From Actinomycetes bacterium (GTDB lineage: Bacteria; Actinomycetota; Acidimicrobiia; Acidimicrobiales; RAAP-2), in NCBI GenBank assembly GCA_021810205.1, contig JAJZJC010000004.1, positions 1-62,125 on the forward strand: DNA of 62,125 bases, in the 5' to 3' direction. The position numbers and the translations under genes were made by a program. Every line of letters starts with the position of its first letter. The first letter of the stretch is position 1. Below the pieces are notes generated by a model, which did no database searches, was not told the origin of the DNA, and saw only the letters and a list, made by a program, of their open reading frames with translations. This document shows positions 18,135-26,169 of this stretch, one piece after another.

Positions 18135-19289
18135 GTGGCGTCCGAGCCGGCCATCGTCGCCGACAACCTCGTGAAGGTATTCCGGGCGAAGCGCATGGTC
18201 CGTGCTCTCGACGGCGTGTCGCTCAGCGTCGAGCGCGCGACGGTCCTGGGCCTTCTCGGTCCCAACGGTGCCGGCAAGACCACCGCCGTTCGTATCCTGA
18301 CCACGATCCTGTCGCCAGACAGCGGCCACGGCCGCGTGCTCGGGCACGACGTCGTGGCCGACGCAGACGTCGTGCGCCGGATGATCGGCCTCGCCGGACA
18401 GTACGCCACGGTCGACGAGAACCTGACCGCACGCGAGAACCTGCGCATGGTGGGCCGCCTCAGCCACATGCAGAAGACCACGACGCTCGGACGCACCGAC
18501 GAGCTGCTCGAGCAGTTCGACCTCACCGAGGCCGCCAACCGTCCGGTCAAGACCTACTCGGGGGGCATGCGGCGGCGGCTCGACCTCGCAGCGGCGCTCA
18601 TGGGCCGGCCGCCGGTCCTCTTCCTCGACGAGCCCACGTCGGGTCTCGACCCCCAGAGCCGGCAAGGCCTGTGGGAGGTGATCGAAGCCCTCGTGAAGGA
18701 CGGCACGACCGTCCTGCTCACCACTCAGTACCTCGAAGAGGCCGATCGCCTCGCCAACAGGATCGTGATCGTCGACCACGGCCGGGTGATCGCCGAGGGC
18801 ACGCCCGCGGAGCTGAAGGCGGAGCTGGGCGCGACCGTCATCACGGTGACCGTCGCCGACGACGGCACCGCCGCGCGGACGGCGGAGCTCGTCTCGTCGC
18901 TCGCGCCTCGCCGGCCGGTGGTGGACGGGTCGACGGTGGCGCTCACCGTGGAGCGCGGCGCGGCCGTGGCCACCGAAGTGCTCCGCACCCTCGACCAGCA
19001 GGGCGTCGAGGTGCTCGGCCTCGCGATGCGCGAACCCAGCCTCGACGACGTCTTCCTGCGACTGACCGGACACCACACCGACGACGCCACCGCAGGCGGG
19101 GACGCGGCAGGCGGGGACGCGGCAGGCGGGGACGGCAGCACGGCGCATGGTCATGGAAGGCATCCGGAGCGGGCAGGAGGGCGGCGAGCTCGCAGCCGCG
19201 GCGGCGCTCGGGACACGGACGTGGAGTCCGCTGGCTACGGCGCGCCGCTCATGCCAGGGCTCGAGCTCGACGCCAAGCGGCGCCGATAG
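18135..19289 (+). CDS. ABC transporter ATPase, DrrA-like (drug/lipid export)
   Basis: The ATPase subunit powers export by the permease encoded next. Motifs: Walker A GPNGAGKTTAVR, Q-loop GLAGQYATVDENLTAREN, signature TYSGGMRRRLDLAAAL, Walker B VLFLDEPTSGLDPQSR and the switch His region TTQYLEEADRLANRI. The DrrA-type C-terminal domain follows (REPSLDDVFLRLTGHH). The start is GTG 18135. The last roughly 60 residues are an unconserved tail of GGDAA repeats and an Arg/Gly-rich stretch, encoded partly by a 15-bp tandem repeat. The permease starts 28 nt downstream. The transported substrate is unknown. Confidence 0.92.
   Translation: MASEPAIVADNLVKVFRAKRMVRALDGVSLSVERATVLGLLGPNGAGKTTAVRILTTILSPDSGHGRVLGHDVVADADVVRRMIGLAGQYATVDENLTARENLRMVGRLSHMQKTTTLGRTDELLEQFDLTEAANRPVKTYSGGMRRRLDLAAALMGRPPVLFLDEPTSGLDPQSRQGLWEVIEALVKDGTTVLLTTQYLEEADRLANRIVIVDHGRVIAEGTPAELKAELGATVITVTVADDGTAARTAELVSSLAPRRPVVDGSTVALTVERGAAVATEVLRTLDQQGVEVLGLAMREPSLDDVFLRLTGHHTDDATAGGDAAGGDAAGGDGSTAHGHGRHPERAGGRRARSRGGARDTDVESAGYGAPLMPGLELDAKRRR
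19092..19134 (+). repeat. 15-bp tandem repeat inside the ABC ATPase tail
   Basis: Nearly three head-to-tail copies of GCAGGCGGGGACGCG, in frame, encode the AGGDAAGGDAAGGDG tail segment. It is a likely slippage site whose copy number may vary between strains without breaking the frame. Confidence 0.8.
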
Positions 19290-19317
19290 CGGCCACGATG
19301 AGACCGATCGAGCAACG

Positions 19318-20175
19318 ATGAGCACCTTCGCCTCCGACCTCTCACCGACTCCCGCGCTGGACGACGGCCGGCTCGACCGCGTCGTACAGCTTCGCTGGCT
19401 CGTGAGCGACTGGGCCACCGTCACCTGGAGAAATCTCCTGCGCATGAGCAGGCTGCCCGATGCCGTCTTCTTCTCGAGCGTCCAGCCGGTGATGTTCGTC
19501 CTCCTTTTCCGCTACGTCTTCGGGGGCGCCATCAGTCACCTACCGCACTTGAGCTACGTGAACTACCTCGTCGCAGGTGTGTACGTACAGACGGTCATGT
19601 TCGGCGCGATCAGCACGGCCGTGGGCCTCTCCGAGGACCTCCAGGCAGGGCTGATCGAACGGTTCCGCGCCCTGCCGATGGCGCGCTCGGCGGTCCTTGC
19701 CGGGCGCACCCTCGCCGACGCTGTGCGCAACATCGGGGTGCTGGTCCTCATCACCGGCGTCGGGTACGCAGTCGGCTTCCGCGCGCAGACGAGCCCGTGG
19801 ATGTTCATCCTGGGGTTGCTCCTCGTGCTGGTCTTCGCGTACGCGCTCAGCTGGGCGTTCGCGATCATCGGTCTGAGCACGCCGAACAGCGAGACCGCGC
19901 AGCTCGCATCGTTCCCGATCCTGTTCCCCTTCACCTTCGCGTCAACGGCCTTCGTGCCAGTGACGACGATGCCTGGTTGGCTGCAGGCATTCGTGAAGCA
20001 CCAACCGGTCAGCCTGGTCATCAACGCCACGCGCGAGCTCATGCTCGGCACGGCGACCGGCCGCCGGCTCGGGCTGTGGTCGCCTTCGGATGTCTGGCAG
20101 GCCCTCGCATGGGCCATCGGCCTGCTCGTCGTGTTCGCGCCGATCGCCGTGTGGCGATTCCGGCGCGCCGCCTGA
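19318..20175 (+). CDS. ABC-2 type permease, DrrB-like
   Basis: This 285-residue permease pairs with the preceding ATPase. It has six predicted membrane segments: near PVMFVLLFRYVFGG, YLVAGVYVQTVMFGA, NIGVLVLITGVGYAVGF, FILGLLLVLVFAYALSWAF, ILFPFTFASTAFVPV and ALAWAIGLLVVFAPIAVWRF. The coupling loop ERFRALPMARSAVLAGRTLAD is the conserved ABC-2 signature of daunorubicin/DrrB exporters. I start at ATG 19318 (MSTFASDLSPTP). A different frame is open upstream inside the ATPase tail, but it lacks family similarity. Its TGA overlaps the first base of a tandem repeat. Confidence 0.92.
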   Translation: MSTFASDLSPTPALDDGRLDRVVQLRWLVSDWATVTWRNLLRMSRLPDAVFFSSVQPVMFVLLFRYVFGGAISHLPHLSYVNYLVAGVYVQTVMFGAISTAVGLSEDLQAGLIERFRALPMARSAVLAGRTLADAVRNIGVLVLITGVGYAVGFRAQTSPWMFILGLLLVLVFAYALSWAFAIIGLSTPNSETAQLASFPILFPFTFASTAFVPVTTMPGWLQAFVKHQPVSLVINATRELMLGTATGRRLGLWSPSDVWQALAWAIGLLVVFAPIAVWRFRRAA

Positions 20176-20227
20176 TCGCGCGAAGGCACCCGATCGCGCG
20201 AAGGCACCAGATCGCGCGAAGGCACCA
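20174..20227. repeat. 18-bp tandem repeat, three copies, between convergent genes
   Basis: Three head-to-tail copies of GATCGCGCGAAGGCACCA (the first ends CCC) fill the gap between the permease stop and the glyS stop. Each contains the 8-bp palindrome TCGCGCGA. It has no T-tract, so it is not a classical terminator. It may be simple slippage DNA or a protein-binding cluster. Confidence 0.85.
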
Positions 20228-20244
20228 GAGCCGTGGGCGAGGCC

Positions 20245-21579
20245 TCAGCGACGAGGAAGCCGCGCCGGCGTCGCGGCCCGTCCCCGCAGCTCTTCGATGA
20301 GCCCGTCGATCGGGACGCGCACCTGCTCGGTCGAGTCGCGATCGCGCACGGTGAGCGAGCGGTCCTCGAGCGAGTCGAAGTCGACGGTGACACACCACGG
20401 CGTGCCGATCTCGTCGAAACGGCGGTACCGCCTGCCGATCGACTGGGTCACGTCGTAGTCGCACGTGAAGTGCGGCTGGAGCATGGCGAGCACCTCGCGG
20501 GCGAGCGGCTCGAGCACGTCCTTTTTCGACAGCGGTAGGACCGCCACCTGGTAGGGCGCGAGGTCGGGATGCAGATGCAAGACGGTGCGTGCCTCCCCGC
20601 CCACCTCGTCCTCGTCGTAGGCGGCGAGAAGAAAAGCCATCATCGATCGCGTGGCGCCCGCAGCGGGTTCGATCACGTGCGGGACGTAGCGCTCCCCCGT
20701 CGCCTGGTCGAAATAGTCCAGGCGGACCCCTGACGCCTCAGCGTGGTGCCGCAGGTCGAAGTCGGTGCGGTTCGCAATGCCCTCGAGCTCGTCCCACCCC
20801 CAGGGGAACAGGAACTCCACGTCGGACGTCGCAGTCGAGTAGTGCGAGAGCTCGTCGGGGCCGTGCGCCCGCAGTCGAAGCTTCGATTCGGGGATGCCGA
20901 GCTCGACGTACCAGCGGTACCGCTCCTGCAACCAGTACTCGTGCCATTTGGCGCTGTCGTCGGGCGGGACGAAGTACTCCATCTCCATCTGCTCGAACTC
21001 CCGGGTCCGGAAGACGAAGTTGCCGGGAGTGATCTCGTTGCGGAACGACTTGCCCACCTGCGCGATGCCGAACGGTGGTCGCTTGCGCGTCGCCTGGAGC
21101 ACGTTCGCGAAGTCGACGAACATTCCCTGCGCGGTCTCGGGTCGCAGGTATGCGACGGCCCCTTCGTCCTCCACAGGGCCCGCGTGGGTCTTGAACATGA
21201 GGTTGAACGGCCTGGCCTCGGTGAAGTCGATCGAGCCACAGTTCGGACACGGGCCGTCGAGATGGTCGGCACGCCACCGGCTGTGGCAGTTTCGGCAGTC
21301 GACGAGCGGGTCGGTGAAGTTGGCCAGGTGGCCCGAGGCCTCCCAGATCGCCGGTGGCGTCAGGATGGCCGCGTCGAGCCCCACCACCTCCTCTCGCAGC
21401 TGCACCATGGAGCGCCACCAAGCTTGCTTGACATTCCGCAGCATGTTGACGCCCAGCGGGCCGTAGTCGTAGGTCGACCGGAAGCCGCCGTAGATCTCCG
21501 CCGACTGGAAGACGAATCCGCGCCGCTTGCACAAGTTGACGATCTTCTCCATGAGGTCGGGCTGCGGCACGTCGGTCAT
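20245..21579 (-). CDS. glyS: Glycyl-tRNA synthetase, alpha2 type
   Basis: This class II synthetase charges tRNA-Gly. Its 444 residues include LCKRRGFVFQSAEIYGG at the start and a zinc-knuckle-like insertion (CRNCHSRW to CPNCGS). Motif 2 is GKSFRNEITPGNFVFRTREF, followed by FEQMEMEYFVPP, the glycine-recognition GIANRTDFDLRHH, and motif 3 (SIGRRYRRFDEIGTPWCVTV). I start at ATG 21579 (MTDVPQPDLMEKIV); the frame stays open upstream through the hemW region. TAACCT 8 nt before the ATG and lack of a Shine-Dalgarno suggest a leaderless transcript whose -10 overlaps the hemW stop. The symbol follows single-chain usage; some databases call it glyQS. Confidence 0.94.
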   Translation of the reverse strand: MTDVPQPDLMEKIVNLCKRRGFVFQSAEIYGGFRSTYDYGPLGVNMLRNVKQAWWRSMVQLREEVVGLDAAILTPPAIWEASGHLANFTDPLVDCRNCHSRWRADHLDGPCPNCGSIDFTEARPFNLMFKTHAGPVEDEGAVAYLRPETAQGMFVDFANVLQATRKRPPFGIAQVGKSFRNEITPGNFVFRTREFEQMEMEYFVPPDDSAKWHEYWLQERYRWYVELGIPESKLRLRAHGPDELSHYSTATSDVEFLFPWGWDELEGIANRTDFDLRHHAEASGVRLDYFDQATGERYVPHVIEPAAGATRSMMAFLLAAYDEDEVGGEARTVLHLHPDLAPYQVAVLPLSKKDVLEPLAREVLAMLQPHFTCDYDVTQSIGRRYRRFDEIGTPWCVTVDFDSLEDRSLTVRDRDSTEQVRVPIDGLIEELRGRAATPARLPRR

Positions 21580-21587
21580 GGCGGGGC

Positions 21588-21593
21588 AGGTTA
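21588..21593 (-). promoter_or_regulatory. Putative leaderless -10 of glyS
   Basis: TAACCT (minus strand) ends 8 nt before the glyS ATG and overlaps the hemW stop codon region. It gives glyS its own promoter inside a same-strand gene run. Confidence 0.4.
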
Positions 21594-22733
21594 CCGGCCA
21601 GGGCGACCCGTCCCCGACGTGACCGGCACGCGAAGGAACGTCGAGACCGCGGTCGCCATGAGCCGCCCGCGCACCGTGAGGATCGCTCGATCGGCGCGGC
21701 GCTCGACCAGGCCATCGAGAAGCCCTTCTTCTTCGAGGGGCAAGGCGCTCTCGGGCACCCCCGCCGGCGTCCGCAATGCCAGCATCAACCCTTCCAGCAC
21801 TCTCGCGTCCCCTTGGACCCGCTCCTCGGCTGCAACGGGCGAAAGCCCCTCCTCCATGGCGGCGACGTAGCGGTCCGGCGTGCGCAGGTTCCACCAGCGA
21901 CGGCCTCCTTCGGGAAAGTTCGTGTGCGAGTGCGCTGCAGACCCGATGCCCCGGTAGTCGCCCTGGCGCCAGTACAAGGTGTTGTGTCGGCAACCGTGTC
22001 CTGGCCTCGCCCAGTTCGACACCTCCTCCCACTCGAAGCCGGCCGCGCCGAGGACCGCATCGGCCAGCTCGTAGCGCGCAGCCTGGACGTCATCGTCGGG
22101 ATGGCGAGCGGCGTCGGTGGCGAGGGGAGTCCCGGGCTCCACGGTGAGCGCATACGCGCTGATGTGGCCCGGCGGGTGGGGGAGGCAGAGGATGTCGTCG
22201 AGCGTGCGCGCCCAGTCCTCGTCGCTCTCCCCCACCGCTCCGTAGATGAGATCGACGTTCACCTGCGCGAACCCTGCGGTGTGCGCGAGCTCCACGGCGC
22301 GTGGGACGAGCTCGGGATCATGTCGTCGTCCGAGCGCGGCGAGGACGTGGCGCGCCGTCGACTGCACACCGAACGACATCCGCGTCACGCCAATGGCGCG
22401 GTACGCGTCGAGGCGCGCGGCGGTGGCGTCCTCCGGGTTGCACTCGACGGTCACCTCAGCGTCCGTGGTGCGCGGTAGCGCGGCGAGGATCCGCGCCAGC
22501 GCGTCGGTCGGGAGCCGAGACGGCGTGCCGCCACCGAAGAAGACGCTCGTCGCCGGCACGAGCTCGCCGGCGTCCTCCGCCCCACGCACCTCGGCGGCAC
22601 ATGCCTCGGCGTAGCGGTCCATGAGCGAGTCCCGGTCGGTGTACGTGGCGAACGCGCAGTAGTCACAACGGTGCCGGCAGAACGGCACGTGGACGTAGAT
22701 CCCGAACTCGCCGGGCCCGGTCGGATCCGTCAC
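21591..22733 (-). CDS. hemW: Radical SAM haem chaperone HemW (HemN-like)
   Basis: Radical SAM protein with the 4Fe-4S motif in VPFCRHRCDYCAFATY. It also has SVFFGGGTPSRLP, VTVECNPED, GVTRMSFGVQS, QVNVDLIYGAVGESDEDW and a C-terminal winged-helix part (LEGLMLALRTPAGV). At about 380 residues it fits HemW, which inserts haem into respiratory proteins, rather than the longer coproporphyrinogen dehydrogenase HemN. The start is GTG 22733, whose GTGA overlaps the recO stop; GTG 22736 is equally possible. The longer frame upstream is a shadow of recO. Confidence 0.88.
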   Translation of the reverse strand: MTDPTGPGEFGIYVHVPFCRHRCDYCAFATYTDRDSLMDRYAEACAAEVRGAEDAGELVPATSVFFGGGTPSRLPTDALARILAALPRTTDAEVTVECNPEDATAARLDAYRAIGVTRMSFGVQSTARHVLAALGRRHDPELVPRAVELAHTAGFAQVNVDLIYGAVGESDEDWARTLDDILCLPHPPGHISAYALTVEPGTPLATDAARHPDDDVQAARYELADAVLGAAGFEWEEVSNWARPGHGCRHNTLYWRQGDYRGIGSAAHSHTNFPEGGRRWWNLRTPDRYVAAMEEGLSPVAAEERVQGDARVLEGLMLALRTPAGVPESALPLEEEGLLDGLVERRADRAILTVRGRLMATAVSTFLRVPVTSGTGRPGR

Positions 22734-23464
22734 CACGTCAGGCTCACCGACGAGCGGACCGCCCGCAGCCTGCGGTCGAGATGCGCCTCCATCGCCTCGG
22801 TCGCCAAAGCGGCCACCTCGTCGGCGCACGCCGGCCGCGGCGCGGCAAGCACACGGGCCAGTGAGCCTCCGAGGATCTGCTGGACGACGTCGAGCGCCGC
22901 GGCGCTCACAGGACGTCCGCGTCTGCAGTCCCGGCAGAGTGCACCGCCTTCGGTGATGTCGAACGCCACGAGCTCGATGTCGACCTTGCGGCACGACGCA
23001 CAAGCGGTGATCACCGGTTCGGCCCCTTCGAGCGCGAGCACTTTCAAGAAGAAGGCCGGCACCACGATCGAAGGATCGTGACGTGGCTCACCGAGCGCGC
23101 GCAATGCGCCCACGACCATGCGATACAGCCCCGGATCGCGATGCCCCTCTTGGGAGAGCTGGTCGGCGACCTCGGCCATCGACAGCCCCGCTCCGACACG
23201 CTCGAGGTCCTCGCGCACCGCGCGGAAGTGGTCCAGTACCTCGGCCTGGTTCACGACTGCGAGCTCGTTACGACCCTGCCACAAGAGCAGTGCGACGTGG
23301 CTGAGCGGTTCGAGCCGAGCGCCGAACTTGCTCGAGGTGCGCCGTACCCCCTTTGCCACGGCCCGCACCTTGCCGTGCTCCTCGGTGAGGAGGACGACGA
23401 TCCGGTCGGCCTCGCCCAGCCTGTACGTGCGGAGGACCACTCCCGAATCGCGGGTGAGCGTCAC
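22730..23464 (-). CDS. recO: DNA repair protein RecO
   Basis: RecO helps load RecA on SSB-coated gaps in the RecFOR pathway. The N-terminal OB fold is clear (DSGVVLRTYRLGEADRIVVL, GKVRAVAKGVRRTSSKFGAR). The C-terminal zinc cluster has two Cys pairs, CASCRK and CRDCRRG. I start at GTG 23464 because it overlaps the stop of the preceding gene in a GTGA, as the next junction also does. Length is 244 residues. The chain UppS-like/TM protein/recO/hemW is joined by three consecutive 4-nt overlaps, so translation is very probably coupled. Confidence 0.92.
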   Translation of the reverse strand: MTLTRDSGVVLRTYRLGEADRIVVLLTEEHGKVRAVAKGVRRTSSKFGARLEPLSHVALLLWQGRNELAVVNQAEVLDHFRAVREDLERVGAGLSMAEVADQLSQEGHRDPGLYRMVVGALRALGEPRHDPSIVVPAFFLKVLALEGAEPVITACASCRKVDIELVAFDITEGGALCRDCRRGRPVSAAALDVVQQILGGSLARVLAAPRPACADEVAALATEAMEAHLDRRLRAVRSSVSLTW

Positions 23465-23799
23465 GTCTGACCAGACTCGGGAGGGTCGATCACGTCGCGG
23501 TCCACCTCGCCCCACGGTGCGTCACGTGCGGCGGGTGCCGGCGGTGCGGGCGCGGCGGGTGCCAGCGGTGCGGGCGCGGGCTGCGGCGGCGGCTCGCGGA
23601 CCGGCATCGACGCAGCCGGCGAGCGCCGCGCGCCGTACGCCCCCCTCCCTGACAACAGGTTCCCGCCAGCGACCATGACCACGAGCGCGAACAGCGTGAC
23701 AAGCCCCTCGGTGACCGCAGTCATCCCTTTGGCTGCGAGGAAGCAGAGGAAGCCGAGCAGCACTACGCCGCACGCGGCGACAACTTTGGTGAACGTCAC
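23461..23799 (-). CDS. Small membrane protein with Pro/Ala-rich tail
   Basis: This protein of about 112 residues starts at GTG 23799, which overlaps the UppS-like stop (GTGA). Two membrane helices are predicted: TKVVAACGVVLLGFLCFLAA and VTEGLVTLFALVVMVAGGNL, separated by a short loop (KGMTA). A cytoplasmic or external tail rich in Pro and Ala follows (PPPQPAPAPLAPAAPAPPAP). I do not recognise a family. Position between the UppS-like gene and recO, with overlaps on both sides, argues it is a real expressed gene. Function unknown. Confidence 0.75.
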   Translation of the reverse strand: MTFTKVVAACGVVLLGFLCFLAAKGMTAVTEGLVTLFALVVMVAGGNLLSGRGAYGARRSPAASMPVREPPPQPAPAPLAPAAPAPPAPAARDAPWGEVDRDVIDPPESGQT

Positions 23800-24401
23800 T
23801 TGGACGCCACCACCCCGCCGTAGCGCCGATCGCGTCGGCGGTACTCCTCCACGGCGTCGAACAGGTGATCGCGTCGGACGTCCGGCCAAAGGACGTCGAG
23901 AAACACGAGCTCACTGTAGGCGGCCTGCCACAGGAGGAGGTCGGGGATGCACCGCTCGCCACCGGTCTTCACGAGGAGGTCGACGTCTGGCAGGTCGAGA
24001 TAGCGCGCAATGGTCGACTCGCGCACGTCGTCGGGATCGACACCGTCATCGGCGAGCCGTCGGATCGCCTCGACGAGCTCTTGGCGGCCCGAAGCCGGAG
24101 GTTCGAGCACTACCAGCAGGCCCTCGTGCTCCGCCGCGTCGAGGGGGGCGCCCAAGCGGCGCCGGACGACTCTGATGCCGGGCCGATCGCGTCCTTCCAG
24201 CGCACGACCGGACGAAGGCTCCTGGATGGTGAGCCACCGGATCCCCAAGCCCGCGGCACCGTCGACCAGTTCGAGGAGCGCCTGGTCCTCGGCCGCGGCC
24301 AACGACCCGTCACGACCACCGGCGGACACCCATTGGCTGCTTCCGGCAGCCACCCACGCCACATGCCGGGGCACGGATCCCTGGCGAGCGGTGCGGGCCA
24401 C
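23796..24401 (-). CDS. Undecaprenyl diphosphate synthase-family protein, degenerate active site
   Basis: About 200 residues align with cis-prenyltransferase UppS. The C-terminal half is well conserved: DLLVKTGGE, DLLLWQAAYSELVFLDVLWPD, and the end RRRDRRYGG. The N-terminal catalytic block is not: the universal HVAIIMDGNGRW is here HVAWVAAGSSQW, so the catalytic Asp (Asp26 in E. coli) is Ala. The two diphosphate-binding Arg of RTGGExR are Lys and Cys, and the following Ser is Pro. The protein is shorter than active enzymes (about 250) and probably cannot synthesise undecaprenyl diphosphate. It may have a regulatory or binding role. The start is GTG 24401 with TAGCTT 6 nt upstream. Confidence 0.82.
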   Translation of the reverse strand: MARTARQGSVPRHVAWVAAGSSQWVSAGGRDGSLAAAEDQALLELVDGAAGLGIRWLTIQEPSSGRALEGRDRPGIRVVRRRLGAPLDAAEHEGLLVVLEPPASGRQELVEAIRRLADDGVDPDDVRESTIARYLDLPDVDLLVKTGGERCIPDLLLWQAAYSELVFLDVLWPDVRRDHLFDAVEEYRRRDRRYGGVVASK

Positions 24402-24407
24402 GGCCAG

Positions 24408-24413
24408 AAGCTA
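24408..24413 (-). promoter_or_regulatory. Putative leaderless -10 of the UppS-like/recO/hemW chain
   Basis: TAGCTT (TAnnnT) on the minus strand ends 6 nt before the GTG at 24401, and no Shine-Dalgarno intervenes. It would drive the four overlapping genes downstream. Confidence 0.4.
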
Positions 24414-24473
24414 CCGCCCAGCCGTCCGTCAGCCCGGTCACGCTTGTCACACCCTCCTGGCAGGCTCGTCAAC

Positions 24474-25769
24474 ATGACGTCGATTGCCACCCCGTCACGA
24501 GCCACAAGGGCCTGCACCATGGCGGTGGGGCAGATCCGGCAGGCGACCGCACTCGTCCGGGCGGCGCTGCGGATGGCCGAGCCCGATCGGGTCTCGACCG
24601 CCACCGCCACCGAGATGGCGTCGCTCCTCGGGGCACTGGAGAGGCTCAGCGCCGCAGCGGCTGTCCGCTACGCCCAGCACTCCGGCAAGGACGCGCCCGG
24701 CCTCCTCGCCACGGTCGCCGGCACCGCTCGTGGCGCCGCGCGCAAGCGCCTGGGCCTCGCCGCCCAGCTGGACGCGGTCCCGGCCTGCCACGACGCCTTC
24801 GCGAACGGCGAGCTCTCGATCGATCAGGCCGCCGCGATCGCGCCGGTCGCGGCCGTCTCGCCGCAGCATGCCGGCGACCTCGTCCGCGTGGCACGTACGT
24901 CGTCGGTGAAGGAGCTGCGCGCCGAGGCCGCGCGGACGATGCAACAGGCGCTGGGCGAGCAGGACGCCCTCGAGCGCGCCAGACGGCTCCACGCCCGGCG
25001 GTACTGCCGCACGTCGATCACCGACGGCGGTGGCGTCCGCCTCGACGCGCTCTTCGCCCCCCTCGACGGGGCGGCCGTCCTCGCAGCGCTCGGCAGGGAG
25101 ACCGACGTCATCTGGAAGCGCTTCGCGGACGCCGGGCATCTCGAGAGCCAGGAACGTTGCCGGGCAGACGCGCTCGTCCTACTCCTTTCCGGCGGGACGA
25201 GACCGCCAACGGCGAGCTCGGGATCGGCCGCGCGCGGGGGGCAGCCGGCACCGGGCCACCAGCACGCTGGCACCCCTGTCGGCGCTCCCGAGGCACGACG
25301 TGGTGCCGTATCCGCCGATGTCCTCGTCCGGGTCGACGCGGCGGCGCTCGTACGTGGCGAGGTCCGCGACGGCGAGTGCTGCGAGATCGCCGGCATCGGC
25401 CCGGTCCCGGTCGAACACGCCCGTCAGCTGATCGGCGACTGCTTCTTCACCCTCTTGGTCCAAGACGGCGTCGACATCCGGACGGTGACCTCGACCACCC
25501 GCACGGTCCCGACGCGCGTGGTGAAGGCACTCTTGCTTCGAGACCTCAGTTGCGTCGTCCCGGGGTGTGGGGCCACCGAGCACCTCGAGATCGATCACTG
25601 GCGGATCGACTTCGCCCGCGGCGGGCCCACGCAGCTGGACAACCTGTGCCGGCTGTGCACCCTGCACCACCGCATGAAGACCAGGACAGGGTGGCGTTTG
25701 ACCGGCGGTCCAGGTCGTTGGCGGTGGCTTCCCCCCCGCCGGGCCGGGCCCGGGAGACGGGTAGGGTGA
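24474..25769 (+). CDS. DUF222 / HNH endonuclease-domain protein
   Basis: This 431-residue protein is of a type that is multicopy in actinobacteria. The N-terminal DUF222 helical region runs through QIRQATALVRAALRMAEPD and the helices after it (HDAFANGELSIDQAAAIAP). The C-terminal HNH nuclease motif is LEIDHWRIDFARGGPTQLDN followed by LCRLCTLHHRMKT, with the His-Asn-His triad, preceded by VVPGCGATEHL. Some of these lie near mobile DNA but the family's role is not settled. ATG 24474 is used; the longer frame upstream is antisense to the UppS-like gene. msrB starts 4 nt downstream. Confidence 0.88.
   Translation: MTSIATPSRATRACTMAVGQIRQATALVRAALRMAEPDRVSTATATEMASLLGALERLSAAAAVRYAQHSGKDAPGLLATVAGTARGAARKRLGLAAQLDAVPACHDAFANGELSIDQAAAIAPVAAVSPQHAGDLVRVARTSSVKELRAEAARTMQQALGEQDALERARRLHARRYCRTSITDGGGVRLDALFAPLDGAAVLAALGRETDVIWKRFADAGHLESQERCRADALVLLLSGGTRPPTASSGSAARGGQPAPGHQHAGTPVGAPEARRGAVSADVLVRVDAAALVRGEVRDGECCEIAGIGPVPVEHARQLIGDCFFTLLVQDGVDIRTVTSTTRTVPTRVVKALLLRDLSCVVPGCGATEHLEIDHWRIDFARGGPTQLDNLCRLCTLHHRMKTRTGWRLTGGPGRWRWLPPRRAGPGRRVG
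25762..25767 (+). promoter_or_regulatory. Putative leaderless -10 of msrB
   Basis: TAGGGT ends 6 nt before the msrB ATG and overlaps the end of the HNH gene. It would allow msrB expression independent of the upstream gene. Confidence 0.35.
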
Positions 25770-25773
25770 CGGC

Positions 25774-26169
25774 ATGCCCGAGGTGGAGCTGAGCGACGAC
25801 GAATGGCGGGCGCGCCTGTCACCGGATCAGTACGAGGTGCTGCGCAAAAGTGCGACGGAGCCGGCCTGGACCGGCAAGTACCTGCACGTCGATGAAGACG
25901 GCGTGTTCCGTTGCGCCGGCTGCGGGACGACGCTCTTCAGCACCGAAGCCAAGTTCGACTCCGGCTCCGGCTGGCCCAGCTTCGACCGCGCCATCGCCGC
26001 AGGGACCGTCGAGGAACGCCCTGACGACAGCTACGGCATGGCGCGCACCGAGATCGTGTGCGCCCACTGCGGCGGTCACCTCGGACATGTGTTCCCCGAC
26101 GGCCCCACTGAGACGGGCCTGCGGTATTGCGTGAACTCGCTGGCGATCGAGTTCGAACCGGGAAGCTAA
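25774..26169 (+). CDS. msrB: Peptide-methionine (R)-S-oxide reductase
   Basis: MsrB reduces R-methionine sulfoxide in proteins. At 131 residues it has both zinc-binding pairs, CAGCG and CAHCGG. It also has the substrate motif SGSGWPSFD, the GHLGHVFPDGP loop, and RYCVNSLAIEF with the catalytic Cys. No MsrA is fused or adjacent. The stop TAA (26167-26169) overlaps, on the opposite strand, the TAG of the convergent 59-residue gene, so there is no space for a terminator between them. Confidence 0.96.
   Translation: MPEVELSDDEWRARLSPDQYEVLRKSATEPAWTGKYLHVDEDGVFRCAGCGTTLFSTEAKFDSGSGWPSFDRAIAAGTVEERPDDSYGMARTEIVCAHCGGHLGHVFPDGPTETGLRYCVNSLAIEFEPGS

Noticed and set aside
19092-19134. A short CRISPR-like array in the ABC ATPase gene
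   Set aside because: The 15-bp units are contiguous with no spacers and are in frame, so it is a coding tandem repeat. I saw no CRISPR array or cas gene anywhere in the window.
21580-22032. An N-terminal extension of glycyl-tRNA synthetase
   Set aside because: The open frame is the out-of-frame shadow of hemW. The family N-terminus begins at ATG 21579.
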